Below are positions 35,862-44,598 of a DNA stretch of 64,000 nucleotides, in pieces. Numbering within the stretch: the first letter of the stretch is position 1; each line of letters starts with the position of its first letter. The DNA comes from Verrucomicrobiota bacterium (GTDB lineage Bacteria; Verrucomicrobiota; Verrucomicrobiia; Limisphaerales; UBA11320): positions 30,636 to 94,635 of the forward strand of contig JACQFQ010000017.1 of assembly GCA_016199985.1 (NCBI GenBank), written 5' to 3'. The notes beneath the pieces were generated by a model. That model was given only the letters and a program-made list of their open reading frames with translations. It did not search any database and was not told where the DNA came from. The translations under genes were made by a program, and so were the position numbers.

Positions 35862-38585
35862 ATGACTGACGCGAAGCCATCCATCGCCGCGCGCTGCCTT
35901 AAGAGGTTGTCCGACTCCCTGGTCCGGCATCGCGTACTCTGGTTGTATCCACAGCTCGCCCTGGCTTGCGCGGCTTTGGTCTTCACGTGCTACCGGCTCG
36001 AGTTCAACACCGACCGCGATTCCCTCGTTGGGGCGGACAAGCAGTATCACGCCCTGTTCAAGCAGTTCAGGAAGGAGTTTCCGGGCCAGGACGATCTCGT
36101 TGTTGTCGTGGAGAGCGAGAGCATCGAGAAGAATCGACAGTTCACCGAACGATTGGGCGCGTATCTCGAGGCCGACACGAATTTGTTCATCGGAGTGTTT
36201 TATCGGCGGGATTTGTCCTTGCTCGGCACGAACGCGCTCCTGCTTGCGCCCACGACCAACCTGGTTGCGCTGCGCGAGCAGCTTGAGATTTTCGCGCCGG
36301 TGATGAAGCAGTTCGTGTCGTCCACGAACCTGGTGTCCTTGTTCGCCCAGGTGAATCGGCAGTTTCTCGGCTCAAAGCGGCAGGAGAGCAAGGAAAACGA
36401 CCAGCTGATCCGGGCGCTGCCCGCCTTTCAGAAGATTGTCAGCGGCGCGGTGGATAGCTTGCGTCGGGAGGGTGCGCCTCCATCGCCGGGGGTGGCGGCT
36501 CTGTTTGACGGAGGCGAGGACGCTGAACGGGAGATGTACATCTCCATGGCGGAGGGGCGCATTTTCCTCCTGGTGGCCAAGGCGAGGCTGGACTCGTTGA
36601 GCGAGGCCGCGATCGAGAAGCTGAGGACGCTGATCGCGAAGACCCAGATTGAAGTTCCAGGCCTGAATGTGGGGCTCACAGGAGAGCCGGTTCTCGAAAT
36701 CGACGAGATGAAGCAGTCGCAGGACGACAGCCTCCTGGCCACCATCGTGAGCCTCGTCGCGGTGGCGCTCATCTTCGTCTACGGATACCACGAAACGGGA
36801 CGCCCCCTCAAAGCGACCTTCTGTCTCCTCGTGGGGCTCGCCTATAGCATCGGATTTACCACCCTGGTGGTGGGCCACCTGAACATCCTGACGATCACCT
36901 TCTTTCCGATCCTGATCGGCTTGGCCATCGACTTCGGTGTGCATCTCATCACCCGTTACGAGGAGGAGCTGCGCCGCGGCAAGACGGAGCAGGAGGCGCT
37001 GGAGAAGGCCATGGTGAACACCGGCGTGGGGATTTTCACGGGGGCGCTGACCACGGCGGGCGCTTTTTTTGCGATGGCTTTCACGGATTTTCAAGGCATT
37101 CGCGAGATGGGTGTCATCTGCGGCGGGGGCATGCTTTGCAGCCTGGTTCCGATGATGACCCTGCTGCCGGTATTGCTCCTGCGAGGACGCCAGAACGTCA
37201 TCGACCAGGAGAAGGGAGAAACGCTGAGCTTGGCGGAGGCGATCAAGGGAGACAAGCGCGCCCAATTGGAGAAGCTTTGGCTGCAAAGGCCCGGGCTCGT
37301 CGCCGTTCTCACGGTTTTGCTGACGGTTTGGGCGTATGTTGAGACCAGGAAGGTGGGATTTGATTTCAACTTGCTCAACATGCAGAGCGAGGGTCTCGCC
37401 GCGGTGATCTATCAGGACAAGCTGATCACGTCGTCGACCCGCTCGGTCCTCTACGGCGCCATCGTCGCGACGAACAGGAGCGAGGCGTTGCGACTCCAGA
37501 CGGAACTCGAGAAGCTGCCTTCCGTGTCTTCCGTGGATTCCATCGTTCCAATGCTGACGGAGGACTATCTTCCCAAGATCCCGCACATCCAGAAGATCCG
37601 CGAGACGTTGAGGTCCATTGAATTCCGCCCTCCCGACCCCAAGCCGGTGGATCTCCGCGAGCTCAACCAGGTGCTGTTCTCGCTGCATGGCTATCTGAGC
37701 ATCGGCATGGATATCACAAAGACCGAGCGCTCCGACATCAGCGGCCTATTGGGAGGTCTCAGAAAGGAGATTGGGGCGCTCCTTGTGGAAATGCGTCGGG
37801 GGGATCACGATCAAGTGGCTGACCGTCTCGCCAGCTACCAGCGCGCGTTGCTTCAGGACATTCGAACGACCTTTGGCTTGCTCAAGTCTCAATCCACCGA
37901 TCCTGCGCTGCAGCAGGAGATGCTCCCCGCCGAACTGCGCGACCGGTTTATCGGAGTCACAGGCCGGTATTTGCTCCAGGTCTACCCCAAGAAGAATATC
38001 TGGGACCGCGACGCTCAAATGGAATTCGTAAAGGACCTCCGCAGAGTGACCCCGCAAGCGACAGGAACGCCGGTGCAGCTCTACGAATACACCACTCTGC
38101 TGAAAGACAGCTTTGTCGAGGCGGCCTACTACTCATTGGCGGCGATCTCGATCATGGTCCTCGTCCACTTCAGGAGATTCAGCTGCCTGCCGCTCGCGCT
38201 GATTCCTGTTTTTGCGGGCGGATTCTGGATGTCAGGCTTGATGGGGATTTTCCACATCTCGTTCAACCCAGCGAACATCATGACGCTGCCGTTGCTCGTG
38301 GGGATCGGCGTGACGAATGGGATCCACATTCTCAATCGCTATGCGGAGGAGAACAGCCCGAGCATCCTGGCGCGCAGCACGGGCAAGGCTGTTCTTGTGT
38401 CTGGGTTGACCGCCATCGCCGGCTTCGGGAGCCTGATCCTTGCGAAACACCGCGGAATCGCCAGCCTCGGCATCATCATGTCCATTGGCGTGGCCACATG
38501 CATGTTCGTTGCCCTCACTTTCCTCCCGGCGTTGCTGAACATGTTGGAGCGACTTGGCTGGTCGCTAAAAAAAAACCCAGTGTGA
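35862..38585 (+). CDS. HpnN-like RND/MMPL transporter
   Basis: The 907-residue product is an RND-superfamily protein with the MMPL/SSD two-half layout. TM1 is near residue 25-45, and a periplasmic domain with coil-forming segments follows. The first block of five membrane helices (about 285-450) contains FPILIGLAIDFGVHLITRYEEE, the family D-x2-V/I-H-x3-R-Y motif. The second periplasmic domain has FNLLNMQSEG and SSVDSIVPML, as in hopanoid exporters. The second membrane block (about 760-900) has PLLVGIGVTNGIHILNRYAEE. The resemblance to HpnN, which moves hopanoids to the outer membrane, is good, but no squalene-hopene cyclase lies here. The adjacent mla genes suggest lipid trafficking. Confidence 0.85.
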   Translation: MTDAKPSIAARCLKRLSDSLVRHRVLWLYPQLALACAALVFTCYRLEFNTDRDSLVGADKQYHALFKQFRKEFPGQDDLVVVVESESIEKNRQFTERLGAYLEADTNLFIGVFYRRDLSLLGTNALLLAPTTNLVALREQLEIFAPVMKQFVSSTNLVSLFAQVNRQFLGSKRQESKENDQLIRALPAFQKIVSGAVDSLRREGAPPSPGVAALFDGGEDAEREMYISMAEGRIFLLVAKARLDSLSEAAIEKLRTLIAKTQIEVPGLNVGLTGEPVLEIDEMKQSQDDSLLATIVSLVAVALIFVYGYHETGRPLKATFCLLVGLAYSIGFTTLVVGHLNILTITFFPILIGLAIDFGVHLITRYEEELRRGKTEQEALEKAMVNTGVGIFTGALTTAGAFFAMAFTDFQGIREMGVICGGGMLCSLVPMMTLLPVLLLRGRQNVIDQEKGETLSLAEAIKGDKRAQLEKLWLQRPGLVAVLTVLLTVWAYVETRKVGFDFNLLNMQSEGLAAVIYQDKLITSSTRSVLYGAIVATNRSEALRLQTELEKLPSVSSVDSIVPMLTEDYLPKIPHIQKIRETLRSIEFRPPDPKPVDLRELNQVLFSLHGYLSIGMDITKTERSDISGLLGGLRKEIGALLVEMRRGDHDQVADRLASYQRALLQDIRTTFGLLKSQSTDPALQQEMLPAELRDRFIGVTGRYLLQVYPKKNIWDRDAQMEFVKDLRRVTPQATGTPVQLYEYTTLLKDSFVEAAYYSLAAISIMVLVHFRRFSCLPLALIPVFAGGFWMSGLMGIFHISFNPANIMTLPLLVGIGVTNGIHILNRYAEENSPSILARSTGKAVLVSGLTAIAGFGSLILAKHRGIASLGIIMSIGVATCMFVALTFLPALLNMLERLGWSLKKNPV

Positions 38586-38607
38586 CAATGCACAGTCATC
38601 ACTGGGT
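38575..38607 (-). terminator. intrinsic-terminator-like hairpin facing the minus strand
   Basis: Left arm 38575-38586 and right arm 38595-38607 pair over 12 bp with one bulged base, around an 8-base loop. On the minus strand the hairpin is followed by a T-run (the plus strand shows nine A bases just before the left arm), so it looks like a terminator for minus-strand transcription. It overlaps the stop codon of the HpnN-like gene. No minus-strand gene is nearby, so it may shield that gene from antisense transcripts. Confidence 0.55.
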
Positions 38608-38767
38608 CGGGAGGAACCGAGGCTTAAAACCTCAATCGCGGCAATAAGGTATTGGAATAACTTTGAAAGTCAAATGCGATATTCATTATGAGGCTTTTCG
38701 ACCCGACTGGATGGCCTTTAAGCATATCGGGATTTTCGGGGTAATTGTGGATTATTTTGCCTGTTTT

Positions 38768-40291
38768 ATGCGGATCGTTTCGCGATTTCGAAAGGTCTCG
38801 AGCCTCCTGGCGCTCGTAGGGATCGGGCTCGCTTTTGGGTCTGAGGCTCAAGGCGCGGCTGCGTGGACTTCCTCGCTAGGTCTTCTTTACGAGAGGTTTG
38901 ATCTCGTCCTGGAGCCGGGATTCCGTCGCGAGTGGATGGGGCCTTTCTATTCTCAAGAGCAGCGAGGAGAGGCTTATGGTTGGGCCGCTCCGCCGTTCGC
39001 GAGCTGGACGAAGGATTCCGGCACCGAGTCGGCCGAGCTGGATGTGCTCTACCCTCTCTTGACCTACGATCGATTTGGTCCGGAGACGCGCTGGCAGTTC
39101 TTTCAACTGTTTTCCATCTCCGGCGGTCCGTCCCTGGACGACTCGGCGAAGAAGCGGCTCAGTCTTTTCCCCTTCTATTTTCAGCAACGGTCGGCGAATC
39201 CCACCAATCAATACACGGCGTTCGTTCCGTTTTATGGCGAGTTCAAGAACCGATTCTTCCGGGATGAAGTGCGCTTCGTGCTCCTGCCGCTCTACGTTCA
39301 GAGCCGTAAGCGCGAGGTGGTCACGGACAACTACATCTATCCGTTCTTTCACCTCCGCCATGGGGGAGGCGTGGCGGGTTGGCAGCTGTGGCCGCTGATC
39401 GGATCGGAGACGAAGGGGATCACGCAGAGGACGAATCACTGGGGCGATGTGGAGGAGATCCCCGGGCACAAGAAGTTTTTCTTTGGCTGGCTGTTGTATT
39501 TCAACGAGCGCAGCGGCATCGGCGGAACAAACGAAGATCACAGCTTCGGATTCGCGCCGTTCTTCACGCGGGAGCATTCCGCGCTGCGCGACGCGGTCGC
39601 CTTTCCCTGGCCTCTGGGATATCGTCGCGCGGAGGATCGCGAGAAGGGTTACAAGGAGTGGAGCGCCCCCTGGCCTTTCATCACGTTCGCCCGCGGACCT
39701 GGGAAGACCGCCGATCGCGTGTGGCCTTTCTTTTCGCATGCCAAGACGCCGGAGGTCGAGACAGGGTTCTACCTTTGGCCGCTCTACAAGACGGGGAAGG
39801 TCCGGGCGGCTCCCTACGAGCGGGATTCATCGCGCGTCCTGTTCTATCTCTACGCGGATCTCCACGAGAGGAACACCGACACGGGAGAGGATCTTCGCCG
39901 CCGGCTGTTCTGGCCGTTGTTCAGCTACCGCAAGGATTTTCAGGGGCGGGAGCGACTGCAGGTTCTCGCCGTCCTGGAGCCATTTCTGCCCACGAGTCGC
40001 AGCATTGAGCGGAACTACTCGCCCCTTTGGTCGTTATGGCGCTCGGAGTCCAACCCGAAGACCGGTGTTTCCAGTCGGTCGTTCCTGTGGAATCTCTATC
40101 ACCGCGAACGGACGCCCGATTCGAAAAAAGGCTCGCTCCTGTTCGGCCTGTTCCAGTATCAGACCGGTCCTGACGGCAAACATATGCGGCTTTTCTATAT
40201 TCCAACGACGAAGAAGCGTTCTGAGGCGGTCCCGGCGGGCTCCTCCCCCGCGCCAACAAACCCTCCGCCTCAAGAAGCCGCGCCGCGCTGA
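38768..40291 (+). CDS. unknown exported protein with aromatic repeat units, beside mla genes
   Basis: From the ATG at 38768 the product is 507 residues with a good Sec signal (SSLLALVGIGLAFGSEAQGA); an upstream extension to a TTG at 38663 adds a cysteine-containing stretch I think is not translated. After the signal the protein repeats a short pattern of paired aromatics plus Pro and a basic residue: YPLLTYDRF, FPFYFQQRS, LPLYVQSRK, YPFFHLRHG, WPLIGSET, WPFFSHAKT, WPLYKTGK, WPLFSYRK, SPLWSLWRSE. These read as short antiparallel strands and suggest an outer-membrane beta-barrel or beta-repeat envelope protein. It sits 9 bases before mlaE, so it is probably co-translated with the lipid-transport genes. 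Family not recognised. Confidence 0.75.
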   Translation: MRIVSRFRKVSSLLALVGIGLAFGSEAQGAAAWTSSLGLLYERFDLVLEPGFRREWMGPFYSQEQRGEAYGWAAPPFASWTKDSGTESAELDVLYPLLTYDRFGPETRWQFFQLFSISGGPSLDDSAKKRLSLFPFYFQQRSANPTNQYTAFVPFYGEFKNRFFRDEVRFVLLPLYVQSRKREVVTDNYIYPFFHLRHGGGVAGWQLWPLIGSETKGITQRTNHWGDVEEIPGHKKFFFGWLLYFNERSGIGGTNEDHSFGFAPFFTREHSALRDAVAFPWPLGYRRAEDREKGYKEWSAPWPFITFARGPGKTADRVWPFFSHAKTPEVETGFYLWPLYKTGKVRAAPYERDSSRVLFYLYADLHERNTDTGEDLRRRLFWPLFSYRKDFQGRERLQVLAVLEPFLPTSRSIERNYSPLWSLWRSESNPKTGVSSRSFLWNLYHRERTPDSKKGSLLFGLFQYQTGPDGKHMRLFYIPTTKKRSEAVPAGSSPAPTNPPPQEAAPR

Positions 40292-40300
40292 TCCTCTTCT

Positions 40301-41050
40301 ATGTTTCAAAACATTGGCGAAATCCTGCTGCTGCTCTGGAGGACGCTCTGCTCCTTCCCGCAGCTCTGGCGTCAGCGTCGCAAGATCTTCGAGCAGCTCT
40401 TCGAGATCGGCAATCGCAGCCTCCTGATGGCTTGCATCCTCTCGCTCTTCATCGGCGGCGTGGTTTCTTTGCAGAGCGGACCGGTTCTCGCCGAGCGGGG
40501 AATCGCCAACGCTTTGGGCGGCCTGGTCGGGATCTCCCTGGCGAAGGAGCTCTCGCCCGTCATGATGGCCGTTCTGATCGCGGGAAGGATCGGCTCCGCC
40601 ATGGCCGCGGAGATTGGGTCCATGCGCGTCTATCAGGAGATCGACGCCTTGAAGACGATGAACATCAACCCCATTCACTACCTTGTTCTGCCCAGGCTGG
40701 TGGCGATCTGCGTGGCGGTTCCGATGCTCGTGGTGTTTTCGATGTTGGTGGGCTGGCTGGGAGGCGGGTTCGTCGCGGTCGCAAACCACCGGATCGCCCT
40801 CACTTTCCAGACGTTCTTCAGCAATCTGCAGGATGTCGTGCAACTGAAGCATGTCATCAACGGGCTGATCAAGAGCCTGGCCTTCGCCTTCGTCATTGGG
40901 ACCGTGTCGTGCCATCAGGGGCTCACGACCATCGGCGGACCCCGCGGCATTGGCCGTTCGGTCACAAAGGCCGTGGTCAACTCGATCGTTCTCGTGCTCA
41001 TCCTCGACTACTATCTGACGCGCGTGTTGCTGCCGTTCGACCATGACTGA
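40301..41050 (+). CDS. mlaE: MlaE-type phospholipid ABC transporter permease
   Basis: The 249-residue product is an integral membrane MlaE/YrbE protein: LSLFIGGVVSLQSGPVL, LAKELSPVMMAVLIAGRIGSAMAAEIGSMRVYQEIDALKTM (the coupling region, reported here in parts), NPIHYLVLPR and a last helix VVNSIVLVLILDYYLT. It partners MlaF and MlaD in moving phospholipids between the membranes. It overlaps mlaF by 8 bases (41043-41050). No MlaB or MlaC gene is visible. Confidence 0.95.
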   Translation: MFQNIGEILLLLWRTLCSFPQLWRQRRKIFEQLFEIGNRSLLMACILSLFIGGVVSLQSGPVLAERGIANALGGLVGISLAKELSPVMMAVLIAGRIGSAMAAEIGSMRVYQEIDALKTMNINPIHYLVLPRLVAICVAVPMLVVFSMLVGWLGGGFVAVANHRIALTFQTFFSNLQDVVQLKHVINGLIKSLAFAFVIGTVSCHQGLTTIGGPRGIGRSVTKAVVNSIVLVLILDYYLTRVLLPFDHD

Positions 41051-41810
41051 CACCGTCTCACATTGTATCGGCGTGACGGTTCGCGGGCTGCGCAAGAGCT
41101 ACGACGGCCAGCCTGTTCTCCGCGGCATCGATCTTTCCGTGGAGCGCGGCGAGATCTTTGTGATCATGGGGCCGAGCGGGAGCGGCAAGAGCGTGCTGAT
41201 GAAGCACATCATCGGCTTGGAGCAGCCGGACGAGGGAGACATTCTGCTCGAAGGCGAGTCGATCCATTCCACCGACGTCTCCCAACGTTTTCGCCTCGCG
41301 ATGGTGTTTCAGTCTTCCGCTCTTCTGAGCTCCCTGAGCGTGGGCGAGAATGTCGGCCTCTATCTCACCGAACATCGTCTCCGAAAGCCGGCGGAGGTCG
41401 ATCGCATCGTGACGGATAAGCTGGAGCTCCTGGGGCTGAAGGGCGTGAAGAAAAAGCTCCCCAGTGAATTGTCGGGCGGGATGAAGAAGCGGGTGGCGAT
41501 CGCGCGAGCCCTGGTCATCGACCCGCATCTCATCCTCTACGATGAGCCGACGAGCGAGCTGGATCCACTCATGACCGTGACGATTGGGGAAGAGATTCTC
41601 GCCCTGAAGGAGCGGATTCACGTGACGTCCCTGGTGGTCACGCACGATCGCGACCTGGCTTTCGGGGTCGCGGACCGGATGGCCATCATGAACGAGGGCG
41701 AGATCCTGTTTGTCGGGACGCCCGACGAGGTGCGGCGGAACCCGCACCCGTTCATCCGCCAGTTTCTCAACGCGGACTTCAAGTCCAAACAAACCTCAGA
41801 CCCGTCATGA
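41043..41810 (+). CDS. mlaF: MlaF-type ABC transporter ATP-binding protein
   Basis: The 255-residue product is an ABC ATPase. It has Walker A GPSGSGKSVLMKHI, Q-loop AMVFQSSALLSSLSVGEN, signature ELSGGMKKRVAIARAL, Walker B LILYDEPTSELDP and the H-loop VVTHD. The KSVLMKHI after Walker A and ELSGGMKKRV are typical of the MlaF/Mkl subfamily. It overlaps mlaE by 8 bases and mlaD by ATGA (41807-41810), so the three are translationally coupled. Confidence 0.96.
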   Translation: MTDTVSHCIGVTVRGLRKSYDGQPVLRGIDLSVERGEIFVIMGPSGSGKSVLMKHIIGLEQPDEGDILLEGESIHSTDVSQRFRLAMVFQSSALLSSLSVGENVGLYLTEHRLRKPAEVDRIVTDKLELLGLKGVKKKLPSELSGGMKKRVAIARALVIDPHLILYDEPTSELDPLMTVTIGEEILALKERIHVTSLVVTHDRDLAFGVADRMAIMNEGEILFVGTPDEVRRNPHPFIRQFLNADFKSKQTSDPS

Positions 41811-42784
41811 AGAACACACTCGAAACACGGTTGGGAATCTTCTTCGCTTTCACATTGATCGCCGGAGTGATTCTCCTGGAGATAATCGGCGCCGCCGACT
41901 TCTTTCGCAAGGGTTACCATGTCACCGCGAGCTTTCGCAGCGCGCAGGACCTTCGGAAGGGAGACGCCGTGAAGATGGCGGGAGTCGCCATCGGTCAGGT
42001 GGAGGGGATTGATCTCACCAATGGCTTTGCGCGCGTCACCATGAAGATCACCGCGCCCAGCGCGGAGATCAAGACCGACAGCCGCGCGGCGGTGAAGTTC
42101 ACGGGATTGATGGGCCAGAACTACGTCGCGATCGAGTTCGGATCGGCCACCAACAGCATCCGCGCCCTGGAGGGCTCCTCGCTTCCGACCTATGAGCAGC
42201 CGGATCTCAGCGCCTTGATGGTGAAGCTCGACGGCGTGGCGTCCGGGGTCGAGGGCCTCACCAAGAGCTTCAGCACCGAGAACCTCAGCGGGTTGCTTGG
42301 GCCCGTGACGGACTTCATGAAGAACAACAGCGAGCGGCTCGGCGCCATCCTCGCCAACTTCCGAACGGTGAGCGACAATATCGCCCAGGGCAAAGGCACG
42401 TTGGGCAAGATGATCAACGACGATGCGCTCCACGCGAGCGCCCTGGGCGCGGTGGCCAAGCTGGACGCCACCCTGGTCGATGCGCGGGCTCTGGTCGCGC
42501 AGGCTCAAAAAACGGTGGGCACGATCAATGAAGGGAAGGGGACGCTGGGCCTCCTGATGAAGGATGAGGGTCTCTATCGTGAAACGACCCTGGCCATGAC
42601 GAACATGAAGGAGATCATGGAGAAGATCAACCGGGGGCAGGGGTCGGTGGGCAAGCTTGTGAACGACGAAAGCTTCTTCAAGAACATCAAGCTCACGCTT
42701 CAGAAGGTCGAGAAAGCGACGGAGGGCATCGAAGATCAAGGCCCGCTCAGCGTGCTGGGCATCGCGGTGAACAAGCTGTTCTGA
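41807..42784 (+). CDS. mlaD: MlaD-type MCE-domain protein
   Basis: The 325-residue product has one N-terminal membrane helix (IFFAFTLIAGVILLEII) and an MCE domain (about 38-115: TASFRSAQDLRKGDAVKMAG, AIGQVEGI, FTGLMGQNYVAIEFG). A helical region of about 200 residues follows. It holds three copies of a G-x-G-x-L/V-G-x-L/M motif (KGTLGKMINDD, KGTLGLLMKDE, QGSVGKLVNDE), which is common in MCE proteins and believed to line the lipid tunnel. It forms the periplasmic ring of the lipid transporter. A strong terminator lies after it. Confidence 0.95.
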   Translation: MKNTLETRLGIFFAFTLIAGVILLEIIGAADFFRKGYHVTASFRSAQDLRKGDAVKMAGVAIGQVEGIDLTNGFARVTMKITAPSAEIKTDSRAAVKFTGLMGQNYVAIEFGSATNSIRALEGSSLPTYEQPDLSALMVKLDGVASGVEGLTKSFSTENLSGLLGPVTDFMKNNSERLGAILANFRTVSDNIAQGKGTLGKMINDDALHASALGAVAKLDATLVDARALVAQAQKTVGTINEGKGTLGLLMKDEGLYRETTLAMTNMKEIMEKINRGQGSVGKLVNDESFFKNIKLTLQKVEKATEGIEDQGPLSVLGIAVNKLF

Positions 42785-42859
42785 GCGGGGAGGAAGGCAG
42801 ACGGCGCAGGATGGGCCGACAAATGGACTGTGGGGCCCGATGGAGCCGGGGCCCAAAAG

Positions 42860-42891
42860 AAAAGAAGGCGGCCCGCAGGCCGCCTTCTTTT
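42860..42891. terminator. bidirectional intrinsic terminator between mlaD and the MFS gene
   Basis: A perfect 14-bp stem (arms 42860-42873 and 42878-42891) with a 4-base loop CGCA ends in T-runs on both strands. It serves the plus-strand mlaEFD transcript and the minus-strand transcript ending at 42917. Confidence 0.93.
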
Positions 42892-42916
42892 GAATGGAGA
42901 GCTGAGGGGCTTTGCG

Positions 42917-44539
42917 TTAGTGGCCGCTTCCCTCGATTCGAACCGGTTTGTATCCCCCGATCGATTTGAAGTAGAGGAGCACGAGCAGATAGATCAGCGC
43001 CATGGTCGCCGGAATGAAGGAGTCGGCCTTCAGAGTGAGCCGCGCGCCCTGGACATCCGCTTCCACGACCGCTTTTTGAACCGGGGTTCGCTGCGCTTCC
43101 GCGACTTTCTTGGCGGCCTCGAGCTTCTGTCCGTCGATGCCCTTCACTTCCGTGAAGACCAGCCATTGGCTGGGCGTCGCCGATTGGTACTCCGCGTAGG
43201 CTTGAGGGTTGGCCTTGGCAAGCTCCTGGCCTGCGAATCGATCCTTTGCGTAACCGAGCCCCGGAGAACCGACCAATCCAGCCGACATCATTCCGATGCC
43301 GCCCATGATGGAAATGGCCACGGCTCCGCAGCGCGGGAATCGATCCGACGCCACGGCGAGCATTGTGGGCCAAAAGAACGTCTTGCCGATCGCGTAAACC
43401 GTCAGGGCGAGCAGCGCGCCGCTGAAGGTGGTGACTCCGCTCACGAGGATGAGCCCGACGCAGGCCAAGGCGGCGCAGCAGAGCAGGATCCCCACTGGCT
43501 TGAGGCCCAGCTTGTGCTCAATAAAGTGTCCGCAGAAGCGCAGCGCGAACATCAGCGCCGAAGTGAAGATGAAAAGCCTCGTCGCCTCCACCGGAGTGAG
43601 GATCGCGCCCTCGATATTCTGGATCCATCCATCGGTGCCGAGTTCCACCGCTCCCACCAAGGCGTGAACGATGAACAGGACGCAGAGAAGCGGCGCTCCT
43701 ACGGACCAGCGGCTCGCGCCGCTAAAGGCGAACCAGACTCCAACCCCGATGGCCATGGAGGTGTATAGCCAGGTTGTGCCTTTGAAAACGGCCTCGTTGC
43801 CCGTGAACCCGGCGAGGAGAGGTCCAAGCCCATCCTTGAAGAAGAGGAAGAGGAACAAGCCCATCACGGCGGCGCCGATGACGCCCACATCCTTGAGCAT
43901 TTCCCCCAGCTTGAGGCCTTTCTGCGAGGCCTCGGATTTCGGGAACGATTGTCCCAGGAACATGACCCCGTAAACGACCGCGGGGACAAGGAAGCAGCCC
44001 AGTTGGAGCTTCCAGCCGAGGTTCATATTCTCACCGAGCGCGGTGTGGATGAGTCCCCCGAGCACCATGCCCGCAGGCCAGGAAGCATGAAGAATATTGA
44101 GATAGTGGGTGCGGTTGTTCGGAAACAGAGTCGCCACCAACGGATTTGCCACCGCCTCGAGAGTGCCGTTCGCGACGGCAAAGAGGAAGGTGCCCGCCCA
44201 GAGATAGACGAAGGCGGTCTTCGTCGCCATGCCATCGGTCGCCCCGAATGTGACGAAGGCCGACAGGACGTGAAACGCGAACGCCGCCGCCACGAGTTTC
44301 CCGTAACCGACCTTGTCGACGATCACGCCTCCGACGATGATGCCGAAGCAGAAGCCGGTGAAGCCCGCGCCATTGATCAGCCCCACCTCCAGGCCGGTGA
44401 AATTGAACTTCTCGACCCAGTCGCTGAAGATCGCTCCGCGGATGGCAAAGCCGATGCCAGCCGCCAGAATGGCCATGAAGCCGGCCCAGAGGAGCCTCTT
44501 GGCGTTTGGTGCGATGCCTTTGTCGTTTCCATTACTCAT
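42917..44539 (-). CDS. sugar-type MFS transporter (FucP-like)
   Basis: The 540-residue product has 12 or more hydrophobic helices and an MFS layout. FGAEF-type and GNGxLEAVANPLVATLFPN-like stretches are present: FAVANGTLEAVANPLVATLF, then NRTHYLNILHASWPAGMVLGG. This pattern (V-A-N-P-L and H-A-x-x-P-x-G) is typical of the FucP/GluP sugar-proton symporters. A longer cytoplasmic loop follows helix 11 (GIDGQKLEAAKKVAEAQRTP). It is downstream of a Gfo/Idh gene (59-base gap), which suggests uptake and oxidation of a sugar or polyol. The substrate is not determinable. Confidence 0.87.
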   Translation of the reverse strand: MSNGNDKGIAPNAKRLLWAGFMAILAAGIGFAIRGAIFSDWVEKFNFTGLEVGLINGAGFTGFCFGIIVGGVIVDKVGYGKLVAAAFAFHVLSAFVTFGATDGMATKTAFVYLWAGTFLFAVANGTLEAVANPLVATLFPNNRTHYLNILHASWPAGMVLGGLIHTALGENMNLGWKLQLGCFLVPAVVYGVMFLGQSFPKSEASQKGLKLGEMLKDVGVIGAAVMGLFLFLFFKDGLGPLLAGFTGNEAVFKGTTWLYTSMAIGVGVWFAFSGASRWSVGAPLLCVLFIVHALVGAVELGTDGWIQNIEGAILTPVEATRLFIFTSALMFALRFCGHFIEHKLGLKPVGILLCCAALACVGLILVSGVTTFSGALLALTVYAIGKTFFWPTMLAVASDRFPRCGAVAISIMGGIGMMSAGLVGSPGLGYAKDRFAGQELAKANPQAYAEYQSATPSQWLVFTEVKGIDGQKLEAAKKVAEAQRTPVQKAVVEADVQGARLTLKADSFIPATMALIYLLVLLYFKSIGGYKPVRIEGSGH

Positions 44540-44598
44540 ATGGTTCTTGTGTTCCTATTTGTCTCGGGAGTTTGTGGTTGAACTGGATTCGCGGAGAG

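Noticed and set aside
38663..38767. 35-residue extension of the aromatic-repeat protein
   Set aside because: It begins at TTG, and the downstream ATG at 38768 gives a normal signal peptide.
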